Source of the DNA: Asticcacaulis excentricus CB 48
GTDB lineage: Bacteria; Pseudomonadota; Alphaproteobacteria; Caulobacterales; Caulobacteraceae
Length of the DNA: 64,000 bases
Assembly: GCF_000175215.2 (NCBI RefSeq)
Contig: NC_014816.1
Span: forward strand, 186,001 to 250,000
Reading direction: 5' to 3'
The position numbers were made by a program, and so were the translations under genes. Below, in pieces: positions 1-8,282 of the stretch (the stretch's first letter is position 1; the number at the start of each line of letters is the position of its first letter). Under the pieces are notes generated by a model. The model saw only the letters and a program-made list of their open reading frames with translations, did no database searches and was not told the origin of the DNA.

Positions 1-1595
1 TCGCCGACGCTGTGGCGCGCGAAAAGCAGATCGACAAGTCGGTCGTGCTCGCCTCCATCGAAGAAGCGGTACAAAAGGCCGCCCGTTCGCGCTATGGGGC
101 CGACCACGACATCCGCGTGCGCGTCGATCCGCGCACCGGCGAAATGACCATCACCCGTTACGTGACGGTGGTGCCGGACGAAGAGCTTGAGAACGAATAC
201 GCGCAGCGCGGCCTGACCGAGGCTTTGCGCGAGGACAAGGACGCCTTTGTCGGCAAGACCTACGACGAAGTCCTGCCGCCGTTCGAACTCGGCCGCGTGC
301 AATCGCAGATGGCGCGTCAGGTCGTGACGCACAAGGTGCGCGAAGCCGAGCGTGAGCGCCAGTATGATGAGTTCAAGGACCGTGTCGGCGAAATCGTCAA
401 CGGGACGGTCAAGCGCGTCGAATACGGCAATGTCATTGTCGATCTGGGCCGTGGCGAAGGCATCATGCGCCGCGATCAGTCGATCCCGCGCGAGGCGTTT
501 CAGGTCAATGACCGGATCCGCGCCTATATCTATGACGTGCGCCGCGAAACCAAGGGCCCGCAGATCATGCTGTCGCGCGCCCACGGCGGCTTTATGGCTA
601 AGCTGTTCGCGCAGGAAGTGCCGGAAGTCTATGACGGCGTGATCGAAATCAAGTCGGTCGCCCGTGACCCGGGTTCGCGCGCCAAGATGGCCGTTTTGTC
701 CAACGACAACTCGATCGATCCGGTCGGGGCCTGCGTTGGTATGCGTGGGTCACGCGTGCAGGCCGTGGTCGGTGAACTGCAAGGCGAAAAGATCGACATC
801 ATCCAGTGGTCGCCGGACGAAGCCACCTTCATCGTTAACGCGCTGGCGCCCGCCGAAGTGTCGAAGGTCGTTCTGGACGAAGAAGAAGATCGCGTCGAGG
901 TCGTGGTGCCGGATGAGCAACTGTCGCTCGCCATCGGTCGTCGCGGGCAGAATGTGCGTCTGGCCTCGCAACTGACGGGCTGGCAGGTCGATATCATCAC
1001 TGAGTCGCAGGATTCTGAGCGTCGCCAAAAGGAATTTGCCGAGCGTACCGCCCTGTTCCAGGAAGCGCTGGATGCCGATGAGGTTATCGCGCAGCTTCTG
1101 GTTACCGAAGGCTTCTCGACGGTCGAAGACCTCGCCTATGTCGATCAAATGGAAATCGCCGCCATCGAAGGCTTCGATGAAGACACGGCGGCCGAGCTTC
1201 AGGCCCGCGCCCGTGACTATCTGGAGCGTTTCGAGGCCGAGCAGAACGCCAAGCGCGTTGAGCTGGGCGTCGAGGACGAGGTGCTGAACGTGCCAGGTAT
1301 CACCCTGGCCATGGCCGTCGCTCTCGGCGAAGCCGGTGTGAAGACAGTCGAAGATCTGGCTGATCTGGCCACCGACGAAGTGCGCGGCGGCTTTGAGCAG
1401 CGTGGCGCTGAAAAGGTTCGTGTGCCGGGCGCTCTGGAAAGCTTCTCCCTGTCCGTGGCCGATGCCGAGGCCCTGATCCTCAATGCCCGTATTGCTGCGG
1501 GCTGGATCGAAGCGCCGGAGCCGGAAGAGGCTTATGAAGAATCCGAAGAGTCTTATGAAGAGGAGGGCGCGAATGACGCCATCCCTGAACAATGA
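1..1595 (+). CDS. nusA: Transcription termination/antitermination factor NusA (5' partial)
   Basis: NusA binds RNA polymerase and nascent RNA and modulates pausing, termination and antitermination. The reading frame is open from base 3, before the GTG at position 12. The residues before that GTG continue the usual NusA N-terminus, so the true start lies outside the window and roughly 20 residues are missing. In order there is the NusA N-terminal domain, an S1 domain (from about visible residue 125), two KH-type domains (GMRGSRVQAVVGEL near 244 and IGRRGQNVRLASQL near 311) and two C-terminal helical repeats, ending in a very acidic tail rich in Glu and Tyr. The 3' end overlaps the start of ylxR by 23 bases, which suggests translational coupling. 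Identification is firm. Confidence 0.97.
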   Translation, partial: ADAVAREKQIDKSVVLASIEEAVQKAARSRYGADHDIRVRVDPRTGEMTITRYVTVVPDEELENEYAQRGLTEALREDKDAFVGKTYDEVLPPFELGRVQSQMARQVVTHKVREAERERQYDEFKDRVGEIVNGTVKRVEYGNVIVDLGRGEGIMRRDQSIPREAFQVNDRIRAYIYDVRRETKGPQIMLSRAHGGFMAKLFAQEVPEVYDGVIEIKSVARDPGSRAKMAVLSNDNSIDPVGACVGMRGSRVQAVVGELQGEKIDIIQWSPDEATFIVNALAPAEVSKVVLDEEEDRVEVVVPDEQLSLAIGRRGQNVRLASQLTGWQVDIITESQDSERRQKEFAERTALFQEALDADEVIAQLLVTEGFSTVEDLAYVDQMEIAAIEGFDEDTAAELQARARDYLERFEAEQNAKRVELGVEDEVLNVPGITLAMAVALGEAGVKTVEDLADLATDEVRGGFEQRGAEKVRVPGALESFSLSVADAEALILNARIAAGWIEAPEPEEAYEESEESYEEEGANDAIPEQ

Positions 1596-2301
1596 GACTC
1601 TTATCGATCTGAATGACGATCTGGCTGAGGCGGGGGAAATCTCGTCTCAGACCGTTTCCGTGCGCGTGGCAAACCGCAGGGACGTCGCTTCACACCAGTC
1701 GGTTTCCCGTGACGGCCTGATCCGCTTTGTGGTCGGGCCCGACGGCTTTGTGGTGCCCGATCTGAAGGAAACTCTGCCTGGACGTGGGCTGTGGCTGAAG
1801 GCCGATGCCGACAGTCTGGCTCTGGCCATCAAAAAGAATCTGTTCTCGCGTGCGGCCAAACGTGCGGTCAAAACCCCGGAAGGCCTTGATACCCTTGTGC
1901 CGGCCCTGATCCGCAGACGTCTGCTGGAGCAACTGGGGCTGGCGCGACGCGAAGGAAATCTGGTGACGGGGTTTGAAAAAGTCGCCACAGCGCTTAAATT
2001 AGGCAAAACGGCGCCTCATGCGGCCGGACGTGCCGCGTGGCTGATCGAAGCCTCAGACGGGGCCGAAGATGGTCGCAGCAAGCTACTGAACCTTAGTAAT
2101 GGCCAGACGCCGTCCGTTGGACTGTGCGGCCTGTTTTCCAATGATGAGCTGAGCCTCGCCCTGGGGCTCGAAAATGTGATCCATGCCGCCCTGATCGAAG
2201 GTCGGCGGGCGGCGGCGTTTTCGCGTGAAGCGGAACGCCTTTGCGGGTTTGAGGCGTTGTTTCCTGCCCAATGGCGCGAAAGGCCCTTTAACTCAAACTG
2301 A
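1573..2301 (+). CDS. ylxR: YlxR-type (DUF448) RNA-binding protein with C-terminal L7Ae-like domain
   Basis: A small RNA-binding protein usually encoded between nusA and infB. The N-terminal half has the YlxR signature (GLIRFVVGPDGFVVPDL, then PGRGLW, about residues 40-75). The C-terminal half (about residues 130-220) resembles the L7Ae-like domain fused to YlxR in alphaproteobacteria. I chose the ATG at 1573 because AGGAGG sits at 1561-1566 at good spacing; the frame is open further upstream but lies over nusA. The cysteine-containing motif often seen near the YlxR N-terminus is not evident here. The product is 242 residues. Function in this organism is inferred from the family and position. 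Confidence 0.88.
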   Translation: MTPSLNNETLIDLNDDLAEAGEISSQTVSVRVANRRDVASHQSVSRDGLIRFVVGPDGFVVPDLKETLPGRGLWLKADADSLALAIKKNLFSRAAKRAVKTPEGLDTLVPALIRRRLLEQLGLARREGNLVTGFEKVATALKLGKTAPHAAGRAAWLIEASDGAEDGRSKLLNLSNGQTPSVGLCGLFSNDELSLALGLENVIHAALIEGRRAAAFSREAERLCGFEALFPAQWRERPFNSN

Positions 2302-2464
2302 AAAGCGACTATCAGGGCGTGATCTTTTCACGGTCTGATCGTGGCCAGAGCGATGTGCCGAGACTGTATGTGGCGTTTTTGACGGCCCCATCGCTTAAAC
2401 CGAATAACGATTGTCCGAAACGAAGCCGGAATGCCGGTTTCATCATGTGTATGTTGCGAGCTGA

Positions 2465-5400
2465 ATGAGCGATCCGAAAGACGATAAACCCGAAGCCCCC
2501 AAAGGCGATAATACCCGCGCTCCTTTGAGCCTGAAGCCGCGCGTCGGTGGCAATGTGTCCACCGGCACCGTGAAGCAGAGCTTCAGCCATGGGCGTTCCA
2601 AGACGGTGGTGGTCGAAACCAAGCGCCGCATCGGCACGCCTCCGCAAGGCGCGCCTTCGGGTGGGGCTCAGGGCGCCGGTGGCGCGCCTCGCTCCGGTGG
2701 TGAAAATCTGGCGCGTCCGCGTCCGGCTGCCCCGCAGGGGGCACCGTCTGCGCCCCGTCCGGCACCATCGGGTGGAAATTCGGGTGGTCTGCGTCAGGAT
2801 GAGCTGGAGCGTCGCGCTCGGGTGCTTGAGCAGGCGCGCATTGATCAGGAACGCCGCGAAGCCGAAGCGCGCCGTCAGGCCGAGCAACGCGCCCGCGAAG
2901 AGGCGGCCCGCCGTGCGGCGGCTGCCGAAGCGGCACCGAAGTCCGAAGCACCCGCCCCCGCACCCGCGCCGTCCGAACCCGCGCCACAAGCGCCTGCTCC
3001 GGTTCAGGCCGAAGCTCCGCGTCGCAGCCCCATCGAAGAGGCTCTGTCGCGACCGGCCCAGCGTGCGCCGCGTGAAGACCGCCGTGATGGCTTCCGCGAT
3101 GATCGCGCGCCTCGCTCCGATCGTCCGCAAGGCGATCGTCCGCAGGGTCAGTATGGTGACCGTCCCCGCGGTGACCGGCCGCAAGGTGACCGTCCTCAGG
3201 GAGATCGCCCGCCGTTCAACCGTGATGGTAACCGTCCGCAGGGCGACCGCCCGCAAGGGCAGTATGGCGATCGCCCGCGCGGTGACCGTCCGCAAGGTGA
3301 CCGGCCTCAGGGTCAGTACGGAGATCGTCCGCGCGGTGACCGCCCGCAAGGGGATCGTCCGCCGTTTAACCGTGATGGCAACCGTCCGCAGGGCGATCGT
3401 CCCAACTATGGCGAACGCACGCCGCGTGGTGACCGTCCGCAAGGGGATCGCCCGCCGTTTAACCGCGATGGCAATCGTCCGCAGGGCGATCGTGGCCCCA
3501 GAGATCCGAACCGTCCGCAGGGCGACCGAGGTCCGCGTCCGGCCGGTGAAACCGTCCGCTATTCGGCCAATTCGCCGCGTCCGCCGCGTGGTCCGGCCGG
3601 TGTGGCCCCGAACGCTCCGGCTGTGTCGGAAGTCGATCGTATCCGTTCGTCGCGCGGTTCGCCGGTCGGCAAGCCAGGTGATGTGCGTGCGCGTACCGGA
3701 GACGACGATGATCGTGGCCGTCGCGGCGGCAAGGCCGGTGCACCGACCAAGGCCGTCTCGCAGACCCGTGGTGAGCCTAAGCGTCGCGAAGGCCGCCTGA
3801 CCCTGCAAGCCGTTGTGGGTGACGACGAAGGTGCCGCCGACCGTATGCGTTCGCTGGCTTCGGTACGCCGGGCCCGTGAGCGTGAACGCGAAAAGCGCAA
3901 GGGTGTCACCACCGAACAGGCGCGTGTGTCGCGTGACGTGGTCATCCCTGACGTTATCACGGTTCAGGAACTGTCGAACCGTATGGCTGTGCGTGCCGTG
4001 GACATCATCAAGATGCTGATGAAGCAAGGGATGATGCTTAAGATCAACGACGTGATTGACTCCGATACGGCTGAACTGGTGGCCACGGAATTTGGTCACA
4101 ACGTGAAGCGCGTCTCCGAAGCTGACGTTCTCGAAGGCTTTATCGACGCCGCCGACCATGACGACGATACCATTGTGCGTCCGCCGGTCGTGGCTGTCAT
4201 GGGTCACGTTGACCACGGCAAGACCTCGCTGCTCGATGCACTTCGTAAGGAAGATGTGGCGGCCGGTGAAGCCGGTGGCATCACCCAGCACATCGGTGCC
4301 TATCAGATTAAGGTGCCGTCGGGTGAACGTATCACCTTCCTCGACACGCCGGGCCACGCCGCCTTCTCGGCCATGCGTGCGCGCGGGGCCAATGTGACGG
4401 ATATTGTGGTGCTGGTCGTGGCGGCGGATGACGGTGTCATGCCGCAGACCATCGAAGCCATCAACCACGCCCGCGCGGCCAAGACGCCGATCATCGTGGC
4501 CGTCAACAAGATGGACAAGCACGAAGCCAATCCGCAGCGCGTCATCAACGAACTTCTGCAACACGAAGTCGTCGTCGAAGCGCTGGGCGGTGAAACCCAG
4601 ATCGTCGAAGTGTCGGCCAAAACCGGCCTGGGCCTCGATAATCTGGTCGAAGCCATCCTGCTTCAGGCCGAAGTGCTGGACCTGCGGGCCAATCCGGACC
4701 GTACCGCCGAAGGCGTGGTGATTGAGGCCAAGCTCGACAAGGGTCGCGGTCCTGTGGCCACGGTTCTGGTCAAGCGCGGTACGCTGAAGCGCGGTGACAT
4801 CATCGTGGCCGGGGGTGCTTGGGGCCGCGTACGTGCGCTCATCGACGAACGCAATGCGCAACTGCCCGAAGCGGGTCCGTCGCAGCCGGTGGAAATCCTC
4901 GGCCTCGATCAGGCCCCCGATCCCGGCGAAGCCTTCGCCGTGGTGGAAAACGACGCCCGTGCCCGCGAAATCACCGAGTACCGTCAGCGCGTGAAGCGTG
5001 AAAAGATGGTGGCTCCGGTGGGCGTGTCGCTGTCGGACATGATGTCGAAGCTCAAGGACAACAAGGTCAAGGAGCTTCAGCTTATCGTAAAGGCGGACGT
5101 GCAGGGTTCTGCCGAAGCCATTATCGGATCGCTGGAAAAGGTCGGCAACGAAGAGGTCCGCGCGCGGATCATCCATTCGGGTGCCGGCGGTATCACCGAG
5201 TCCGATGTGCAGCTGGCCAAGGGGTCCAACTCGCCCATCATCGGCTTCAACGTCCGTGCCTCCAAGCAGGCGCGTGATCTGGCCGAACGCGAAGGCGTCG
5301 AGATCCGCTATTACGCGATCATTTACGACCTGATCGACGACATTAAGGGCGTGCTGTCGGGCATGCTGGCCCCGATCCAGCGCGAAACCTTCCTCGGCAA

Positions 5401-5683
5401 CGCGGAAGTGCTCGAAGTGTTCGACATCACCAAGGTCGGTAAGGTCGCGGGTTGTCGCGTCACCGAAGGCCGCGTCGAAAAAGGGGCGCGTGTGCGTATC
5501 CTTCGCGACGACGTCGTCATTCAGGAAATGGGCGTGCTCACCACGCTCAAGCGCTTCAAGGACGAGGTCAACTCGGTCGTGGTCGGTCAGGAATGCGGTA
5601 TGTCCTTCGGTCCGTTCCAGGACATCAAGAAAGGCGACTTCATCGAATGCTTCACGGTCGAAGAGATCAAGCGAACCTTGTAA
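2465..5683 (+). CDS. infB: Translation initiation factor IF-2
   Basis: IF-2 is the GTPase that places initiator tRNA on the 30S subunit and promotes subunit joining. The 1072-residue product has an N-terminal IF2-associated region, a long low-complexity stretch (Ala/Glu/Arg-rich, then Gly-Asp-Arg-Pro-Gln repeats at about residues 218-358), the IF2_N helical domain near 495-560, and the G domain. The G-domain motifs are GHVDHGKT at 580-587, DTPGH from 627 and NKMDK from 681. Domains II, III and C2 follow, ending in FTVEEIKRTL. It lies 163 bases after ylxR and is followed by a strong intrinsic terminator. The protein is longer than the E. coli one (about 890 residues), and the excess is the repeat region. 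Confidence 0.98.
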   Translation: MSDPKDDKPEAPKGDNTRAPLSLKPRVGGNVSTGTVKQSFSHGRSKTVVVETKRRIGTPPQGAPSGGAQGAGGAPRSGGENLARPRPAAPQGAPSAPRPAPSGGNSGGLRQDELERRARVLEQARIDQERREAEARRQAEQRAREEAARRAAAAEAAPKSEAPAPAPAPSEPAPQAPAPVQAEAPRRSPIEEALSRPAQRAPREDRRDGFRDDRAPRSDRPQGDRPQGQYGDRPRGDRPQGDRPQGDRPPFNRDGNRPQGDRPQGQYGDRPRGDRPQGDRPQGQYGDRPRGDRPQGDRPPFNRDGNRPQGDRPNYGERTPRGDRPQGDRPPFNRDGNRPQGDRGPRDPNRPQGDRGPRPAGETVRYSANSPRPPRGPAGVAPNAPAVSEVDRIRSSRGSPVGKPGDVRARTGDDDDRGRRGGKAGAPTKAVSQTRGEPKRREGRLTLQAVVGDDEGAADRMRSLASVRRAREREREKRKGVTTEQARVSRDVVIPDVITVQELSNRMAVRAVDIIKMLMKQGMMLKINDVIDSDTAELVATEFGHNVKRVSEADVLEGFIDAADHDDDTIVRPPVVAVMGHVDHGKTSLLDALRKEDVAAGEAGGITQHIGAYQIKVPSGERITFLDTPGHAAFSAMRARGANVTDIVVLVVAADDGVMPQTIEAINHARAAKTPIIVAVNKMDKHEANPQRVINELLQHEVVVEALGGETQIVEVSAKTGLGLDNLVEAILLQAEVLDLRANPDRTAEGVVIEAKLDKGRGPVATVLVKRGTLKRGDIIVAGGAWGRVRALIDERNAQLPEAGPSQPVEILGLDQAPDPGEAFAVVENDARAREITEYRQRVKREKMVAPVGVSLSDMMSKLKDNKVKELQLIVKADVQGSAEAIIGSLEKVGNEEVRARIIHSGAGGITESDVQLAKGSNSPIIGFNVRASKQARDLAEREGVEIRYYAIIYDLIDDIKGVLSGMLAPIQRETFLGNAEVLEVFDITKVGKVAGCRVTEGRVEKGARVRILRDDVVIQEMGVLTTLKRFKDEVNSVVVGQECGMSFGPFQDIKKGDFIECFTVEEIKRTL
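3116..3540 (+). repeat. Coding tandem repeat (GDRPQ-type) inside infB
   Basis: About 140 residues of IF-2 consist of degenerate units of Gly-Asp-Arg-Pro-Gln, interspersed with GQYGDRPRG and PPFNRDGNRPQ blocks. The higher-order block (GQYGDRPRG followed by GDRPQ units and PPFNRDGNRPQ) recurs several times, as expected from unequal crossing-over or slippage. The frame is kept throughout. The region is hydrophilic, probably disordered, and rich in both Arg and Asp. Confidence 0.9.
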
Positions 5684-5705
5684 TCGTCTTTCAGAATTGA
5701 GCGAG

Positions 5706-5732
5706 CGCGGGGCGAAAGCCCCGCGTTTTTTT
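5706..5732 (+). terminator. Intrinsic terminator of infB
   Basis: A perfect 8-base stem (CGCGGGGC / GCCCCGCG) closed by a GAAA tetraloop is followed by seven T residues. It lies 22 bases after the infB stop and ends the nusA-ylxR-infB transcription unit. Confidence 0.93.
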
Positions 5733-5742
5733 GTGGCTGAAA

Positions 5743-5782
5743 TTGTACGACTTGTAAAAGCGGCTATACTACAACCATACAA
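5743..5782 (+). promoter_or_regulatory. Promoter with TTGTA/TACAA operator repeats for the antitoxin gene
   Basis: A sigma70-like promoter is visible: TTGTAC at 5743-5748, a 16-base spacer and TATACT at 5765-5770. Two TTGTA half-sites (5743 and 5752) and two inverted TACAA half-sites (5770 and 5778) flank the -10 region symmetrically. This arrangement fits autorepression by the downstream antitoxin, as is common in type II toxin-antitoxin operons. Binding is inferred, not shown. Confidence 0.6.
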
Positions 5783-5796
5783 AGAGATGTATTGCC

Positions 5797-6018
5797 ATGC
5801 CTAACATTGAAATCGCTAAGCGCAAGAAGTCGCAAGCTCGACCCAAGACGGTAGGCGTTAAAACAATTACCACCGATCAGGGTGAAAAAAGCCGCGTCTA
5901 CACCGTTAGCAATAACAGCCTCAATTTAGGACAGGATTTGCTGTACGCGTTCCGTAAGAGCGTTGAAAAAGCGCGGGACGAAAATCTAAAACTGTTTGGA
6001 ACGCGCTCTGGAAAATAA
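5797..6018 (+). CDS. Small basic protein, probable antitoxin of a zeta-toxin-like module
   Basis: A 73-residue protein, Lys/Arg-rich at its start and then mixed polar. I do not recognise a named domain. It has its own promoter with inverted repeats and ends inside the start of a P-loop gene that resembles zeta-toxin/AAA ATPases, which is the usual antitoxin-toxin arrangement. Base composition is visibly more AT-rich than the surrounding genes, suggesting acquisition by transfer. The antitoxin role is inferred from position and size only. If the toxin is truly dead, this gene is either a relic or an orphan DNA-binding protein. Confidence 0.6.
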   Translation: MPNIEIAKRKKSQARPKTVGVKTITTDQGEKSRVYTVSNNSLNLGQDLLYAFRKSVEKARDENLKLFGTRSGK

Positions 6019-6659
6019 GCCGACAGCACCAAGGTTAAATAAACCCGTTCTGTGGATAATTGCTGGGCCAAACGGTTCTGGCAAAGTTCAGCCTACGGAA
6101 TGTTGGCTGTAGAGTTGCCCAAAGATTCAGTATGGATCATAAACCCTGATCTTTTTGCGAAACGTATCCATGAACATGAGGGGTGCGTGCTAACAGAAAC
6201 CAATTTACAGGCCCTCAAACTATCGAGACCTGGCTTTATGCTTCTGTTGATGCCTATCAAACAGTGGGCGTTGAAACTGTTCTTTCGAGTCCGAAATATC
6301 AGAAGCTCGTCACTCAGGCGAAATCTAAAGGATTTGAAATTAATCTCATTTTTGTCTATTTGGGCTCTGTTGAACTGAACATCGAACGTGTAAGGCTAAG
6401 GGTCAAGAGGGGTGGTCATGATGTGCCCGAAGACAAGATCAGAGAGCGACGTGTCCGCTCTTTCGATCAGTTGTCCTGGTTCTTTAAGGCCTCTGACCGA
6501 GCTTTTATCTTTGACAATTCGGATGCAGAGCCCAAACTTATATTTGGCAAGGAAGCTGAGGACAGGATGGTTTCGTACGGTTCGGCTTCATTCGAAATTA
6601 AGCAAAGCCTGACAAGGGCTTATCCTGAACTGTCTTCCTTCTGGAAACCCGCCCGCTAA
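5996..6659 (+). pseudogene. Zeta-toxin-like P-loop ATPase/kinase, broken by two frameshifts
   Basis: Three consecutive reading frames together make one protein. The first runs from a possible TTG start at 5996 with WIIAGPNGSGK (Walker A). The second carries SAYGMLAVELPKDSVWIINP, and the third (to the stop at 6657-6659) carries TIETWLYASVDAYQTVGVET. This matches the zeta toxin / predicted ABC-type ATPase family (AGPNGSGKS, then INPD, then WLYASV and VGVETVLS). Each junction is explained by the loss of one A from a run of A's. Adding one A near 6074 restores GKSSAYGML, and adding one near 6220 restores NLQALKTIETW. The reconstructed protein would be about 220 residues. Its start overlaps the antitoxin gene. 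Either it is a real pseudogene or both indels are sequencing errors in homopolymers. Confidence 0.78.
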
Positions 6660-6660
6660 A

Positions 6661-7539
6661 ATGCCCGACACGACCTTTTTCGACCCGTCCCATTACGTTC
6701 TGATCATCAAATGCCCGGACACGCGCGGTATCGTCGCGGCGGTCTCCGGCTATTTGAACGACAATGATATCTCCATCGTCGAGTCGAACCAGTTCAACGA
6801 CAGTCAGGGCGACATGTTCTACGTGCGCGTGGTCTTCAAACAGGCCGGTGCGCGGATGCCGCCTATGTCGATCCTGCGCGAAGGGTTCAAGCCGATTGCT
6901 CACCGATTCAGCATGGAATGGGACATCCATAATCTGAGCGTTCGCCCACGCGTTGTTATCGCGGTGTCGAAGTTTGGTCACTGCCTGTACGAATTGCTGC
7001 ACCGCTGGCGCTCAGGCTTGTTGCCCGTGGAAATTGCTGCCGTTGTATCAAACCACGAAGACATGCGCTCGTTTGTCGAATGGAACGGCCTGCCCTATGT
7101 GCATCTGCCGATCACTAAGGACACGAAGGCCGAGCAGGAGGCGCAGTTCCTTAGCCTGATCGAGACGCATCAGGCTGATCTGGTCGTGCTGGCGCGTTAC
7201 ATGCAGATTCTCTCGGATGAGTTTTCGCGCCGGCTGGAAGGCCGCTGCATCAATATTCACCACTCCTTCCTGCCGTCGTTCAAGGGCGCCAAGCCCTATC
7301 ATCAGGCACATCAGCGCGGGGTGAAGATCATCGGAGCGACGGCGCACTATGTGACGTCTGATCTGGATGAAGGGCCGATCATCGAGCAGGACGTGCAGCG
7401 CGTGCACCACGGCCTGACGCCGGAGCAACTGGTGGCCATCGGTCAGGATATCGAGGCCCGCGTGCTGGCGCGCGCCGTAACCTGGCACGCCGAACGCCGC
7501 GTCATCATCAATGGCGGCAAGACGATCGTATTTAGCTGA
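6661..7539 (+). CDS. purU: Formyltetrahydrofolate deformylase
   Basis: Hydrolyses 10-formyl-tetrahydrofolate to formate and tetrahydrofolate, balancing one-carbon pools and feeding formate to purine synthesis. The N-terminal ACT domain (about residues 10-85) is the regulatory part. The C-terminal formyltransferase-fold domain (about 95-285) contains the INIHHSFLPSF motif with the catalytic Asn and His, and SDLDEGPII with the catalytic Asp. The length of 292 residues is normal. It starts one base after the toxin pseudogene stop, with no clear ribosome binding site of its own, so expression may depend on upstream transcription. Confidence 0.96.
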   Translation: MPDTTFFDPSHYVLIIKCPDTRGIVAAVSGYLNDNDISIVESNQFNDSQGDMFYVRVVFKQAGARMPPMSILREGFKPIAHRFSMEWDIHNLSVRPRVVIAVSKFGHCLYELLHRWRSGLLPVEIAAVVSNHEDMRSFVEWNGLPYVHLPITKDTKAEQEAQFLSLIETHQADLVVLARYMQILSDEFSRRLEGRCINIHHSFLPSFKGAKPYHQAHQRGVKIIGATAHYVTSDLDEGPIIEQDVQRVHHGLTPEQLVAIGQDIEARVLARAVTWHAERRVIINGGKTIVFS

Positions 7540-7555
7540 TTTCGCACTTGCGAAA
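7540..7555. promoter_or_regulatory. Short palindrome TTTCGCA-CT-TGCGAAA
   Basis: A perfect 7-base inverted repeat with a 2-base centre directly after the purU stop and 46 bases before the next start. It has no T-run, so it is not a typical terminator. The core TTCGCA-NN-TGCGAA recurs at 55643-55656 upstream of phaZ. It may be an operator or a hairpin. Confidence 0.35.
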
Positions 7556-7601
7556 CCCCTGACGCCGTTGCACAGTCAGACAACGGATTGGGGAAAACAT
7601 T

Positions 7602-8282
7602 ATGTCAGCGGCCAAGCGGAAACGGACGAAAGCGCCGGTTTCGAACCTTTATATCGTGCAATATGCCGAAGTAACGGGCGTCGGTATGGGCCGACTGAGC
7701 AACGGCGCACTGTACCTGACTCAACGCGGGCTGGCGCGCCTGTGCGGCGTGCAAAATGCCCATATCGGCACGATTAGCCGCGACTGGGACAGCGACAAAC
7801 CGCGCATCCGGGCGATCAAGGCCCGCCTGTCCGAGATGAACGAAGAACGCGCCGCTGCGCATTCGGTCCTGACCTATCAGGGGCGGCGTCAATATTGCTA
7901 TGATGTGGCGGTGTGTCAGGCCATCCTCAGCTATTACGCCCACTATGCCGGACGCCATGTACAGGACGAGGCGGCGGCGCATGTCTATGACGGGGCGGGG
8001 CTGAACGCCTATATCGCCCACGCTCTCGACGGGTTTGTCGCGCCGGTAGAAACGCCGCCGATCCGCTTTCAGCCGGTCGCTGAGACCCCCGCAGACGAGG
8101 CCGATATCGTCGTCGGCTATGAGGTCAATGACGCGATTTCGCGCATGGTCATGGCCTATTACCAGTTGTCATTTGCCATGGCGCAGGCCTATGTCAACTG
8201 GCTGCGCACCCTGATGCAGGCGGCATCCTGGAACCGTCTGGGCCTCTATGTGCCCCTGAACGCCTTTATTTCGCGCGGCTGA
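7602..8282 (+). CDS. Protein of unknown function
   Basis: A 226-residue soluble protein with no signal peptide. The N-terminal half contains YLTQRGLARLCGVQNAHIG, which has the look of a helix-turn-helix-like segment, followed by a basic stretch. The middle contains a Tyr/His-rich segment (ILSYYAHYAGRHVQDEAAA), and the C-terminus is a hydrophobic helix-rich part. I cannot assign it to a named family. A phage-type antirepressor or BRO-like protein is one possibility but is not supported by a clear motif. The start ATG follows GGGGAAAAC. It converges with the DUF418 gene, and the two coding ends overlap by 17 bases. Confidence 0.72.
   Translation: MSAAKRKRTKAPVSNLYIVQYAEVTGVGMGRLSNGALYLTQRGLARLCGVQNAHIGTISRDWDSDKPRIRAIKARLSEMNEERAAAHSVLTYQGRRQYCYDVAVCQAILSYYAHYAGRHVQDEAAAHVYDGAGLNAYIAHALDGFVAPVETPPIRFQPVAETPADEADIVVGYEVNDAISRMVMAYYQLSFAMAQAYVNWLRTLMQAASWNRLGLYVPLNAFISRG

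Noticed and set aside
3116..3540. CRISPR-like repetition
   Set aside because: The units are short, degenerate, in-frame and lack unique spacers of fixed length; they are coding repeats.
2312..5782. Very long minus-strand ORF (1156 codons) opposite infB
   Set aside because: It mirrors the GC-rich and repetitive infB gene, has no family-like sequence and consists mostly of Arg/Thr/Ala and His-rich runs. IF-2 on the plus strand is certain.
7602..8282. BRO-N or phage antirepressor assignment
   Set aside because: One HTH-like segment is not enough, and no phage genes adjoin.
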